From assembly GCA_029379385.1 (NCBI GenBank), contig CM055608.1, positions 22,938,350 through 23,002,349 on the forward strand: DNA of 64,000 nt. The letters are read 5' to 3'. This document shows positions 23,914-36,300 of the stretch, piece after piece. Source of the stretch: Quillaja saponaria. Its lineage: Eukaryota > Streptophyta > Magnoliopsida > Fabales > Quillajaceae. The notes under the pieces are model-generated. The model did not search any database. It worked only from the letters and a program-made list of their open reading frames with translations, and was not told where the DNA came from. Every line of letters starts with the position of its first letter. Position 1 is the first letter of the stretch. The translations under genes were made by a program, and so were the position numbers.

Positions 23914-26900
23914 ATGGGCTCTTGCTCTTCCTCTGTGTTTCTGCTATTCTTCCTCTATCTCAATCTTTTGGTGTTGTCCCGTTCCGGTGATGAGACCACA
24001 CTTAAGGGTACTCCTTCTGTTTCTCGTTTTATTTCGCTCACTTGTTTAATCTGGTCCGTATGTTTCTTATTTGTTGAGTGGTCTATTTGGTTACTGAGAA
24101 AAATAATATGATTATTAGGGTTTCTCTGTGTCCAACTTACTGTTAGATCCAGAGGTGTCCACAATCCCCTACTAACACTAACTACTGGAGAAAATATAGG
24201 CATTTGTTTTTACTTTTTAGTGGATGTTTTATGTCAATTTTATTTAGTGTCGTGAATTTGGTAACATTTTAGAGTATTAGGTTTTTATTTTTTCTATGTT
24301 GTCTTCTGTTTGCTGTTTGGGCAAAGCGTGATCATGTTCATTTTCTTCTCCGGTTGAAAGGTCCCCAAGGGGGTTTTAATCAGATTGCTATTTTTTTATT
24401 TTTTTTATTTCATAAAATGAAATGATTGTAACAGAAAATATCAGTGAGTAATTTTTATTGAGAATGGTGGAATGATCATGGCGAAAGGCTTATACGCACA
24501 TGCATGTTGCGTACAAACTAAGGTTAACTTCAGGGCGGACATAGTGTACTAATAGTTTGAAACAGATCTGTAGACGACCCCATTAATCCGGTGAAGTCTT
24601 ACTCTAAGGTCTGGTTGCGTTAGGGTTTATTAGGATCACACCTGATTCATATGGACCTTCTGTTGCACAGTGAATAATAGTTGTTCTGTGCAGTAGAAAT
24701 ATGCAGTACTTCTTCCTTTCTTTATACTTTTTCGTTAGGGTAGGTACATATATCTACACTTCTGTATTTTTATGAAAAGAAAGTTATAAGAATATCCTGA
24801 TTCTACTTCGTATTGGGCATTCTTTTCTTGAATTTCAGCAGAAGTGACATTGTTTTATCAAGCTATCTTTTAGAGCTAAATGAATCTCATCTTCTTGGGG
24901 TACTCGTGATTTTATTATTTTCAAGACATACTTCCTTCCTTCTTATACGGAAAGAAAATATGGCTTTAGTTTTAATTTTAAATTTTACCAGTCAGTAACT
25001 TTTTTCTATATGATAACAAGGAGTAGTCTGCTTGAATGTTTTGAAGTATTGGTATGGAATTTATAGTTTTGTAACAGTAAGTTCAGTGCACATTTCTGGG
25101 AATATTAAGAATTATGATTCTCTGACTAGCTAAGCTGTGTGTAATGCTGGGATTCCCCTCCTTCTTTTCTTTCTTTTTCTTTTCCTGTTCTTTGTACTCT
25201 TTGTAATGCTAAAATCTGCACTCTCTTTTTCTTATATCATGATTTGTTCAATCTTTCAGCCATAGTATTTTTATATTTTCTGTTGCACTTAACGGTGTTG
25301 GAAAATAATCTCTGGTACTACATTTGCAGGGATTGATCTTGAAACACCAGTTTTAGATGTCTCCCTTGCCCCAATTTCTGGGAATTCGGAAACAGATGGA
25401 TCTAAAAATGTTTTACTGTGTGACCGTATTCGTGTCTATGGGCACTCACGAATGAATCTTGGGAGTTATGCTAGCTCGTTGCACGTTACTTTGGCTCCTT
25501 CTGCAGTAATCCCAGAAAGATTGCATAGCAAAATTCAAGTTTGTTTCCACAGGTAAGTGAATGACTTGGATTTGGTATTCAGCATACTTTTAACTGACCT
25601 GCACATTATTAAAGCAACTTCAACTTCCAAAAGTAGTTTTTTATAATGAGGAAAAAGTAGGCTTAAGTATACCTTTGGTCACTAAAATTCAGTTGGTCCT
25701 CAAGTTTCAATTGAGTCTATGTAATCCTGGTAGTTTAAATTAAATTCAATGATATCCCCACTGTTAACTGCTGTTAAAATTCAGATGCAGTCTGCCTATA
25801 TGGCAAACAGAATAAGGACATGGTACTCCTACTTGGCACAACATAATTTTGAAGAGATATGACTTGAGTAAAAGAAAAAGGGAAAAAAAAAAAAAAAGAA
25901 GTCAGCATATAATTGAAAAGTGAACCACTACCCTAACCCGATTCCGACTAAACACATTCCCTTCCCTTTAATCCCTGTTCTCGATCGCCACCAAATGATT
26001 AAAGATATAAGCAGTAGGTTTAAAAAAACTTCTGGTTATTTCCATACAATTACACACTACAATGCCATAATGTTTTTTCTTTTAATGTCAGTATGTGTTG
26101 AACTAGCCTCTTTTCTATTCCCTTAAGTATCAGTTATCTTCTTCCTTTGGTCAAGAATCACTTTCTTCCACATCTATAAATTCAAAATGCTTGTACTCGT
26201 AACCATGGGGCACCGTAAATGTTCTAACCAAAACCCACAGCCCAAAAAAGCAACACCTGTTTTACCGGAGTTAGCAAGTGATGAAAACGAAGATGCCATC
26301 TTGAACAGTGCAAGATTGGCACTCTTCGATCTGTTCTGTTGGTGAATTTGAGTTTAGGGATGTATGGGATTGTCAAATTTGGGATTTTGGGGCTTCTCAA
26401 ACTGGGAGTTAGGGATCGTTTCACCCATTGTACGGGAAAGGTAGAACAAGTGCAATGGTTATGAGCTTCTCACCGTTAGACTCATGTGGCATCATAAGTG
26501 GAATTTTTTTTTTTGTTTTTTAAGTCTTTAGTGGCATCGTTTATTTAAGTCATAATTTTTAAAAATAATGGTGTGCTGCGTTGGAGTGCTATGTCTTTAT
26601 TCTGTTTGCTATATAGGCAGACTCAGCTAAATTTTAACAGCAGGTAATGGTGGGGATAACATTGAATTTAATTTATAACTGTAAGGACTACCTTGGCTCA
26701 ACTGAAACTACAGGGACCAAACTGAAATTTCAGTGAAACTATAGGGACAAAGGTATATTTAAGCAAAAAGAAACTTTCAAGTGTAGTTTGTTAAAATTAT
26801 AATGTCTTACTCCTGAAATATGTGCAGGAATAATTCACTTGGATGGTGTCAATGTGAAAAGGATGAGTGGAGAACCTTTCACAAGGGAATTTGGAGTAAT

Positions 26901-29900
26901 GTCATGTCACCTTATGAGGAGAGATATGTTGATGTGAGGATCACAGCCGATGTATCTGGTACTGTTACCATTGCTGTTGAAGAAGGTCTGTCTCTCTGCC
27001 CCCCCCTCCCAACCCGTGCCTCTCCTCCTGTTTCACTGTTTTGTTTTCTTCTTTTCTTAAAAAATAAAATAAAATTAAACATACCTTATTTAATAATTGT
27101 GCAGATTCCCAGCAATGGCGTCTCATCTGTCTGGCAGTGGGATTTGTTCTGCTGTTGTTGGCACCTATAGTCAGTAGTTGGGTTCCTTTCTATTATAGCA
27201 GTTCAATGGCTATAGGAGTCTTGCTTGTCATTATAATACTTCTTTTCCAGGTATATAAACTTATGTAAATGAGATTATTCTGTTTCTCAATTGCTTTTAG
27301 CTCTTTTCCAAGATTTTCAATCTCTTAATATAATATTTTTTTGGTCAGTGTTACATTTTTTTTATCATTAAGTTTTTTGGTTTAAATTAGAGTTATTAAA
27401 TTGTAACAAGTTTTTAGCTAGACACGAACATAGAAGAGTTGAAGACATTATCTTAGACCTTTAACAATGGTGTAATAGTGATCATATCAACTACTAAAGG
27501 CATTGTTATAAGTGATGGTAAAATAGTTTAGCTTGAAATGGATAAATTAGTATAAGATAGGTGCATTAGGATGTTTGAATCCAAATGCACCGTAATGATA
27601 TTTATTTTGTGTTCGGTTTATGAAGCACTGGAGTAGTACAATTTAGAATGATATTACTTTGTGTCTTGTCTTGTTTTCTGTCACACCTTTCTGAGAGAGA
27701 AGCTCTCTACTGCAATGTTGAAGTCCATGTTTCTCTGTTCATTGTCTGATCGCAACATTCTTATGGTGTTTTTGCTTTTTCCTCTATCCTTGATCTTCTC
27801 GGTAAAATGGAAGAAAAAAAATTCCACTTTGCTCTTTTATACTTTTTGTGCAATAATGTTTAACCATCTATGCTTAATATTCTTTAGGTTGCTTCCTCTT
27901 AACTCAGAAAATGAAATTCCTCTGCTCTATATGCTTGTTTCTATTGTCATCACTTGATGATTAAAAATCTATCAATGAGAAGATTGATGTTCTATCTCTT
28001 CTCGCAAATTGAATCATCATTTCTTTTTATATTTACCCATCAGACCATCATTATTTTGCTTTGTATCTCTCTTCTATACCAATTTTTTTCTCACTCCTTT
28101 TATTCAATGATTATGCAGGGTATGAAATTATTGCCAACTGGAAGAAAAAATGTCTTGTATCTTTCCATATATGGATCAGTGGTAAGTATGATATATTTTA
28201 TAGTGTGTTGCCCTGAATTTAACTTCCACTGTTTATTTGTGGACATCACCATTGGTTTTATTGTTTCAGATTGGAGCTGGTTCATTCCTTTTACATCACT
28301 TATCTGTGCTTGTGAATTCAATGCTTCAGAGTTTTGGGTTGAGTGAGGAGATGCACAATCCGGTGAGTGCTTATACTAATATTTTGTTCCTACATTGTCA
28401 ATTGTCATTGGAATATTTAACTCCAGGCACATTAGTTTTCAGTTTTCCTGACATAGGGTTGATACCTGTATACTGTCCTTAACACAATGATTTGCAGGAT
28501 ATACAACTATTGTTTCAGCAGTCAAGAGTGTAGTGTAAATCAATTGTCATATAACTTTATTTTTGCATTTCTTTTGGTGTTTGGTGCAATGGTTAATATA
28601 AAATAACCATTTAAGGTTGAAAAGTTACTTCCTAAAGGTGGAAATCATTTTCGAGGACAAGGTCAAGCCCTTTATAGCTCAATCATACTCAGGTCACTAT
28701 CTACCTCTACCAATTGGTCATAAGGCACTCTTCAGAAATCAACTACAACCTTCCACATTCCACCATCCACCTCTCACCTGTACCTGGCATCTTTACCAGT
28801 TGGCAGCCATTTCCTACCATCCACTTACAACTTGTGATCAACTGTTTATTTTCCATAGTTGACGTCTTCCCCAAAAGGTTTTCAACCTTGTATTGGAGGA
28901 TATTTGTTACAACCAGGAAGTTGTACAGTAACTTCCATTTTCTTGGTAGATATTTATGGGGAATGTATTGTGGCTGGTACAGAATCTGGTGGAGCATTAT
29001 GTTTTGTTTCTCTTTTGTTTTTTCCTATTCCTTGTATTCAGTTTTCACTAAGATACTTGCTTCTATAGTATCAATACCATATGACCAATGATTTACCTTG
29101 CTTCCTTTTTAATGGCTATTTACCTTCTTTTGCTTACAGGTATCTATGATAGTTCTAGTGCTAGTTATCTTGGCAGGAGCTGGTTTAGGGTACTGGATTG
29201 TGAGGAAATTCGTTATCACAAAAGATGGTACTGTGGATGCTGGTATTGCACAATTTGTTAAATGGGCAATACGCATTATTGGAGCCACCTCTATTTTGCA
29301 GGTATTTTTTTAAAATTCATGTTGCCTTATACTTGTCACTGAGGTAGGGTGTATTAACTGTTGTCTTTATTATATTTGGAAAGATGAACAGAATTTCCAT
29401 TTGTGAATTGCTTTCTTACGTTGTTGGATTTAACTAGCCATAGGGGCAAAGAACATCTAGGTCACTGTAATGGAGGTTCTCCTTTTTGCTCTACAATTTT
29501 GGATCTAGAAGAATTTTGCATTCCCCAGTATTTTCTTATTTATACTAATGAGATAGATTTTGTTCTTGTGGATAGCAGAACATTTTGCTCAACAGCATGC
29601 AGTATTGTAGTTGCAACATTTAGACTACAAGTCTGTTTCTCATGTTAATTTCATCTCAAAAGTTGTTTCATTTACGAAATTTGCATGTTGAAATTATTTT
29701 CTGAAGCTAGAACAGTAGGATTGGTGGCTGTTTTTGCCATGTTGGAATTTATCTGAAATATTAATGACAATGTCATACTTGTAATGTAAATCCATTTTCT
29801 TTTCCCTTGTGCGTTCTATCATATTCAAAAATGTTACTTCACCTAAATTTTCTGTTTCTTTATTTCAGAGCACTCATGATACTCCTCTAGCAATAGGGGC

Positions 29901-31260
29901 CTTGGTGTTGTGTTGCGCCATCTGCAGCCTTATTACATCTAAAAAGTGGCATCGTACACTGTAAGTTCCACATACCTTCCTACATATTTCTTCCCTTTTT
30001 TCCCTACTTTTATGCATGAAAGCAACCTGTTGGAATCAGAGTCAGACAATTGTATGCCCATAGTTCTCCACTGGTCACCATTCTGCTATTCACCTTTTTT
30101 TGGTGATAGTGCTTACAAGAACCTACTAAACTGAATATTTATGTCATCTAAATGGTTGGAGTAGTTCATTCTAGAAAGGGAGATGAGATGGTGCTTTAGA
30201 CCACCGACAACAGTTCAATGGGTGTTTATGGGAATCAAATGGATGAAATTTGTTTGTTAACAAAGTTTCCTATTGTTTGATTTGAATAATAGAGAACTAA
30301 AATAGCAGTTGTGTAGTTCATCTATGTGCATACCTGTTAGGTTGTGTCTCTAGCCGAGATCTTAGGTTTTTCATTTTGTCATTGGTTTTTTATATTTTTA
30401 GGGTTCCACTTCAAAACATACCATTATATGATTTCATGTAGGCGTTATACTTATTCTGAGACTGTGGATCGTCGACAGCAAGTGGTTCGACAGGTGAGAG
30501 GAAGTCGCAATCGTGCTGAATTCCTTAGCAGATCGACCCCTAGAGGAAAACTATGGAATAGTCCAAAAGGTCAATATGCCAGGTCTCACTCTCCTGTTAA
30601 AGGTATGTTTAATTCCTTTTCTGTCTTTTTAATGCTTCTGATCTTAAACTCCAAAGTTCCCGCCTTTTAAGGCCATAACTGAAATTAAGTTTGTTTTATT
30701 TATAATGCTAAAGTTGAAGTACTTTAATGTAAGGGCTGTACCAATGGGGACTTAAAACAGTGTCCACTGATTCTAACACATTCTTTTTTCTCTTTTGAAA
30801 AAAATTACTTCCTTTAAACTTTATTTTTGCTATGATTTACTTCTTTTAAACTTAATGCAAGGTTGATCCTGATGCAAGGGAACCCTGGTCAAATTTTTTG
30901 ACCATCCATTTCCATGCAGGATCTCTGTTATGAATATTTTCTGAGCTTGTCTTATCTGTTGCAGGTCTGATATCACCATCTTCTGGGACACAAATTCAGC
31001 AAGATTACTATTCAACCTTCCACAACACACGCAACAGAAAGAAATTCACAAAGGAAGAGTGGGAAGATTTCACTAGAGAATCCACAAGGCAAGCTCTAGC
31101 AGAATGGGCAGCCACGCCAGAATTCACTGATTGGTTTGTTGAGCATGCTGACCGGATACAACTCCATCCAAGTGAAAGTTCGGATGAGGCAGTTGGAAGT
31201 GAATCAGATTCTACAGATGATGTTGAAAGTCGGAATAAGTGGTTTGGTTTTTCTAAATGA
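23914..31260 (+). CDS. PNET1: NEMP/PNET1-like nuclear-envelope membrane protein, complete
   Basis: Ten exons join in frame with GT-AG borders: 23914-24007, 25330-25552, 26828-26985, 27105-27250, 28119-28181, 28270-28362, 29140-29301, 29869-29960, 30442-30602 and 30965-31260. They give 495 aa. Residues 1-24 form a signal peptide (LFFLYLNLLVLSRSG). A lumenal domain follows with the pair WCQC. Several membrane helices come next at about 164-207, 218-247, 260-285 and 300-337. The C-terminus is soluble and charged (KKFTKEEWEDFTRESTRQAL). This is the layout of the NEMP (TMEM194) family. The plant member PNET1 was reported as a nuclear-pore-associated membrane protein. The symbol is by resemblance, and paralogues exist. 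The start chosen is the first ATG that gives a signal peptide; the frame is open further upstream but without an ATG. Confidence 0.88.
25661..26764. mobile_element. Long-TIR, MULE-like element in PNET1-like intron 2
   Basis: The ends are long inverted repeats of roughly 150-180 bp. The left starts GCTTAAGTATACCTTTGGTC and the right, inverted, starts GCTTAAATATACCTTTGTCC. Further inside, both share TAAATTAAATTCAATG, TATCCCCAC and AGTCTGCCTATAT. Flanks read AAAAAGTAG on the left and AAAAAGAAA on the right, a worn 9-bp duplication. Long TIRs with a 9-bp duplication point to a non-autonomous Mutator-like element. About 700 bp of internal sequence shows no clear coding region. The element lies wholly inside the intron and leaves the splice sites intact. 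Confidence 0.72.
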
Positions 31261-32617
31261 TAGTAACTGGAGAAGAGATTGTACTTAGGGCATAGCACGC
31301 ACTTTTTCCAGTTAGAGTTAGCTTATTGAAATGCAGCTGCACTGTGACAGAGTAGGAGATGCAGTCATGTAACTATGAGGGATCCTTTCTCTAATTGACA
31401 TGTAGTTGTAGGTATTGATGTCTTCCAAATGTGATTGACAATTTACCAAATTTAGCTAACATTGATTGTGTAGTTGTAATTTGATTGCTTCTTTTTGCAA
31501 GAATGAAATCTTTTACAGATTAAATGAAATACATTTATCTTTTTTCAATTCGATCTTTTCAATTTAATTGTTAGCCTTTAAATTGTTTATGCTTACAAAA
31601 ATTCTCATTATATAAGAGAAAATAAATTGTATCTAGAATGGTAATGTAGGTGATATTATGTTTAGATATATATAATTGGCAACTCTTACCAACTGTACTG
31701 GTGACTTTTCTGATGGAGAAGATGAGTTAAAAAAGAGTTCTTTAGATCAGTGTAGCAGGGTTTGGTATACTGAAATGTGGCGCTTGAATTGGTCCAACTT
31801 GCCCTTCCTTTCCTTTATTATGCCCTTTATTACTCTGGTTTTTTAGTTTTTTATTTTGACTTAATCTACTCGTCGTTTTTCTATTTATTTCTTTTTCTGA
31901 TTTCCTATAAACTTTTGAGTTTTCTTTTACAGAAATTACCTCTGTTTTTTTTTTCTTTTTTCTTTTTCTTCTCCTTTTGAAAGTATTTATTTTCTCACAA
32001 TTACTAACTATCTAGCAGTTGTAGTAGAAAAATGACTAACAATAAAGCAAGCAGATGACTAGAATTGTTTTTAGTTGTGCACAAATTAATGAGTTACCTC
32101 TAATCTTCTATCATCCTATGAATAAAAGCAATTATATTATTTTCTTCACGAGCGAAAGCATTCTTTGGGTACATAATGGGGCATGTAAAGAATAAAGATT
32201 ATATACTAAATAAATTGGTACACTATCTCTTTATTATGAATTCAAAATTAAGTATACTTTTTTCATGAATGGAAAACTTACTTCACACTAAAAATGTTTA
32301 TGAATTACTCAAAAAATTTAGAGCACAGTGTTTTTATTGATTGGTTCAAAAATTTGAAAAACAAGCATAATTATATCTGTTTCATTTATTTGTCAAAAAA
32401 TAAATAAAGAATCTAGTTTTTATTTTTAAAAGGTTTCATGTTAAAAGAAATTGTTTCTTTCAATTATGTAACTATAATTTTTAAAAGTCCTCGACTCATG
32501 CTTATTTGCTTCCTTTTTTCAGTTTGTATTAAATAGATTGACTACTATTTTAACTATTCATATAAGAAAAATCAAGAATGGGGAGGACAAACATATTAAG
32601 CAACTACGTTTATTTAT
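31261..32617. other. PNET1-like 3' UTR and AT-rich spacer
   Basis: The first 250-300 bases are the likely 3' UTR, with AATGAAAT-type polyadenylation signals near 31500-31530. The rest is AT-rich spacer with poly-T runs and no recognisable gene. Confidence 0.5.
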
Positions 32618-32790
32618 GTGGAGGTCTTAGCTCAATTAGTTAAGACAGAAATACTGAGATCACAAGATCCCAGGTTTAAGTCCCCTATCCGTTGATATGG
32701 TGAAATTTTTTCTCTAATTATGAGTTAGTGATCTATATTTGTGTGGTTCTTTGATAATTATTGAATTGGAAGGCCCTTACATAAAAGTAA
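32618..32790 (+). mobile_element. tRNA-derived SINE-like element
   Basis: A box A-like TAGCTCAATTAGTTAAG begins at 32628 and a box B-like GGTTTAAGTCC at 32673-32683, close to the spacing of an RNA polymerase III internal promoter. The head does not fold into a standard intact tRNA and is followed by an unrelated AT-rich body. A SINE with a tRNA-like head fits best. The right end is uncertain. Confidence 0.55.
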
Positions 32791-33191
32791 TTATAATTTA
32801 AATTACCTTTCTACTAATTTTTAATATGATAGCCGATTATATTAAGTAGTATCCATTTTTAACAATTTTTGCTGGTGATAGTTATCACCGTCTTCCATGC
32901 TCATAGATAATAATAATAATTTCTCATGGATCGTCATGAATGAGATAAATGAGAATTAATTAATACGACGTACAATCATGATTAGTTGTTAACGATGACA
33001 TATATACAAAATTAATTTTGAGTATAAATTATTAGCAATTTGTAATTTTTAAGATCTTCATATAAGATTTGAATATAAAATTTAAGAAGAATTTTAATTC
33101 TAAATTATTAAGCCAAATTAAAAAAAGAATAATAAGCTAATCTTCAATTTTAATTTCATGCCTATTGACCAGCCTCACTAATTTTATAATC

Positions 33192-33208
33192 CACGTGCAT
33201 CTCACGTG
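33192..33208. promoter_or_regulatory. Pair of G-boxes upstream of the bL25 gene
   Basis: CACGTG occurs at 33192-33197 and again at 33203-33208, 11 bp apart start to start, about one helical turn. Both lie 110-127 bp before the ATG. G-boxes bind plant bZIP and bHLH factors; whether these are used is inference. Confidence 0.5.
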
Positions 33209-33318
33209 AAACTAGTTTCCACTTTGTCTTCCCTTCCTCTACTCAGAGTCAGAGCCACCTTTCAGTGATTTTAACTATCCCTTTGTTCCAAAACCCTTCT
33301 TCAGCCCAACCGATAACA

Positions 33319-36300
33319 ATGTATCTGTATCGGCCAATTTGCACTAAAGCCTTGCATATTCGCCATTTCTCACAAGCTGCTACAGCCTCTCTACTACAAG
33401 AACCTCCCGAGCTCCCACCATTCACATACCTGGAAGACTTTCCAAAACCAGACCCCAAATACGCCGAGACAATCTTTGCAATACCTCGGTTGACATCGGG
33501 AAAGAACATAGCTGCCAAAGAGCGCAAGGTTGGTCGTGTCCCAAGCATCGTCTTTGAGCAAGAGGACGGTCAACACGGCGGCAACAAGCGCCTCATTTCC
33601 GTTCAAACTAATCAGATCAGGAAGCTAGTTAACCATTTGGGTCGTTCCTTCTTCCTCTCGAGACTGTTTGATCTGGAGGTTAAGACCGGGTTTGAGTCCG
33701 AAGAGATTGTTGAGAAGGTTCGGGTTTTGCCCAGGAAAGTAAGTTGGGAATACTCTGCATTTACGTACTTTTCTACAAATGTAATGTAAATTCTCTGTTT
33801 GCTATTTATACAAATATATAACTGTTGAGTTTCAACTGGGGTTTAACTGTTTGCGAGCACATTTAAATTTAACGACTTCCTTGACCTTTTTTTCCTTAAC
33901 TTACAGGGCATGATACTACTGTTAGACCCTTTTTTTTCCCTTTACAAACCACTTTTCTTTTTCTTTTTTTCGTCGTAAAGCTTGTTACTATCATTTCCTC
34001 ATTCTCTGCGAGATTCAGTTAGAACTTACAATGTATTATTACCAGCATTTGGGTGTTCCAAAATTAATGGGCATCAAACTGTAAATTTTAGGTGACCTTA
34101 TTGTATTTTTGCACTTAAGAACTGTAACAACTGTTGCATTTCACATAGGTTTCACGCCATTGGGGATCTTAAAGGCTTTGAATGCTTAATGATAAGTGGT
34201 ACAATAAGCATGATTTATACTTGTCATTCTAGGTGGGTATATATTGTGCATACTAGTTGATAGTGCTTGCAGAATAGGTTCACTAGGATTTTTTGATTGG
34301 GCTAGGTCAATCAGTTAAAGAGCTCTACAAGTTCTTGGTATTGTCCTCTTATGGATTTTAACACAAATAACAAAATATTTACCTTACCAAATTTATTAGT
34401 TTTTGTTAGAAACTGGGAGTTCTCTTATCCTGTTCTTGAAGAGAAGTGGTGTACAGTATTTGTGACTTTTTTGTTCACACGTGTGTGTATGTCTACGTCC
34501 TTTACGAGTATATGTATCAGAATGGCCTTGGAAGCCAGAGAGAATATGGTAGTGTGCTTCTGGGTGGCATCCTGCAGCTGTTTAAATGCCTAATATACTC
34601 ATTAATTCAAATTTCATCAAATGTTTCAAGGTTTCATTTTTCAGGAAACAACTACAGTCTATTTCTTGTTAGTTACATAATATATTTGCTTTGCGAGATG
34701 GAACTTGTTATAATATGAACCATGCTGTGACCTTTATCTTTCTGTAATTATTCCAGATTCATCTGCATGCGGGGACAGATAGACCATTAAACGTCACCTT
34801 CATAAGGGCTCCATCACATGCTCTGTTGAAAGTTGATGTTCCTATTTTGTTCAGAGGAGAAGATATATCCCCTGGACTAAGGAAAGGTATTTTCCAGGAT
34901 GGAATTTCTACTGCAATTGAACTTTGGTTATTTATTCGATTTCATGGTGTTGCTAAATTCTATTCATCAGTCTGTCCACAATTTTGTGAAATTGAAGTAA
35001 GATTGTCATATGTGCATTCCTTTTTCTTTTTCCTTTGTAAATGGAAAAGTGATCTTATTACAAAAGAACAGAAATAATTTCATAAGGGAGGATGAGAAAT
35101 CCTCCTAGAGAAAAGGAAAGATAAAAGAAAAAGAATGAAAATGCAGCAACTAATGCAACCTGGCTCACCAATCAGCTGTCATATGTTTGATGTGTTTTTA
35201 AAGTTATGGATGCAAGATGCTTAAGTTAATTAATTGTGATACATTTATGAGCTCATTTTTCATAGCTAGACCCATTCAACATATCCCCACAAACAGAAAG
35301 GGAAAAGAAAATTAAAAAGAGTAGAAGAAAAAGAAAACAAAGAGAAGGTAATCATACAAGATTACCCGTGTTTTGATTTTGGTAGACCCATTCAACATAT
35401 CCCCATAAACAGAAAGGGAAAAGAAAATTAAAAAGACTAGAAGAAAAAGAAAACAAAGCGAAGGTAATCATACAAGATTACCCGTGTTTTGAGTTTGGTA
35501 GCTGTCTTGTATATAATTTTGCTCTGGTTATGCAATTCGTGGGCTGTATATGACTATTAAATTTATGTATATATTCTGTGTAAGTAATATATTGTTGGAC
35601 TTGCAACTTAAATGACTGAATTAAAATTTTGTTCACATATGTCATGAATAGTGTAAGCTGTAACATGAAAGCTCTGGCTATTAGTGCAAATCAGGAAAAT
35701 GTTATGGACTTATGGTTTAATTAGGACAGGCTTCAATGAGAGCAATAATTGACCTGAAACTAAATGTTTTGTTTAAGTAAGCTAATTATTTAGAAGAAGT
35801 ATAGCAGAGCTCTATGTCTTTACCTTTTCATGATGAAAATTGATCTTACGCAAAAACTTTAAGGGATATTTCATCAGCATAATTAGCGGTTACAGGAAAA
35901 CTCTAGTTATATTTTACAAATCAGGAAAGTGGTATGGCTCAATTAGGATAAGCTTCAATATAGCTAAATGTTCTAAAAGTAAGTGTTTAAACTTTAAATA
36001 GAGAAAATATGGATGAAATCTGAGTTTTTTTCTTTTTCTTTTTGAATATATATATATATATATACACTTGAGATTTTTTATAATGATAGTTAATCTTAGG
36101 TCTTTTATCTAGAGAGATCAATAGGTCTAGTAGTCTAAGGTAGTGTTGTCACGGGCGCTCCGGGTGTTCACCTAGGCAGCCTAGTGAGGTGGGGTGGTGG
36201 GATACTGCTTGAATAACAATGTTTTAAAACGCGTTAGGCGCAAGGCGTAGGCGCATGCCTAGGCGCACTTAAGTAAAAAAAATGAAAATATTCTTAAGAG

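Noticed and set aside
27661..28346. Open frames of 98 and 130 codons inside the PNET1-like gene
   Set aside because: They are intron sequence plus exon 5 read through splice sites; the exon chain gives a better protein.
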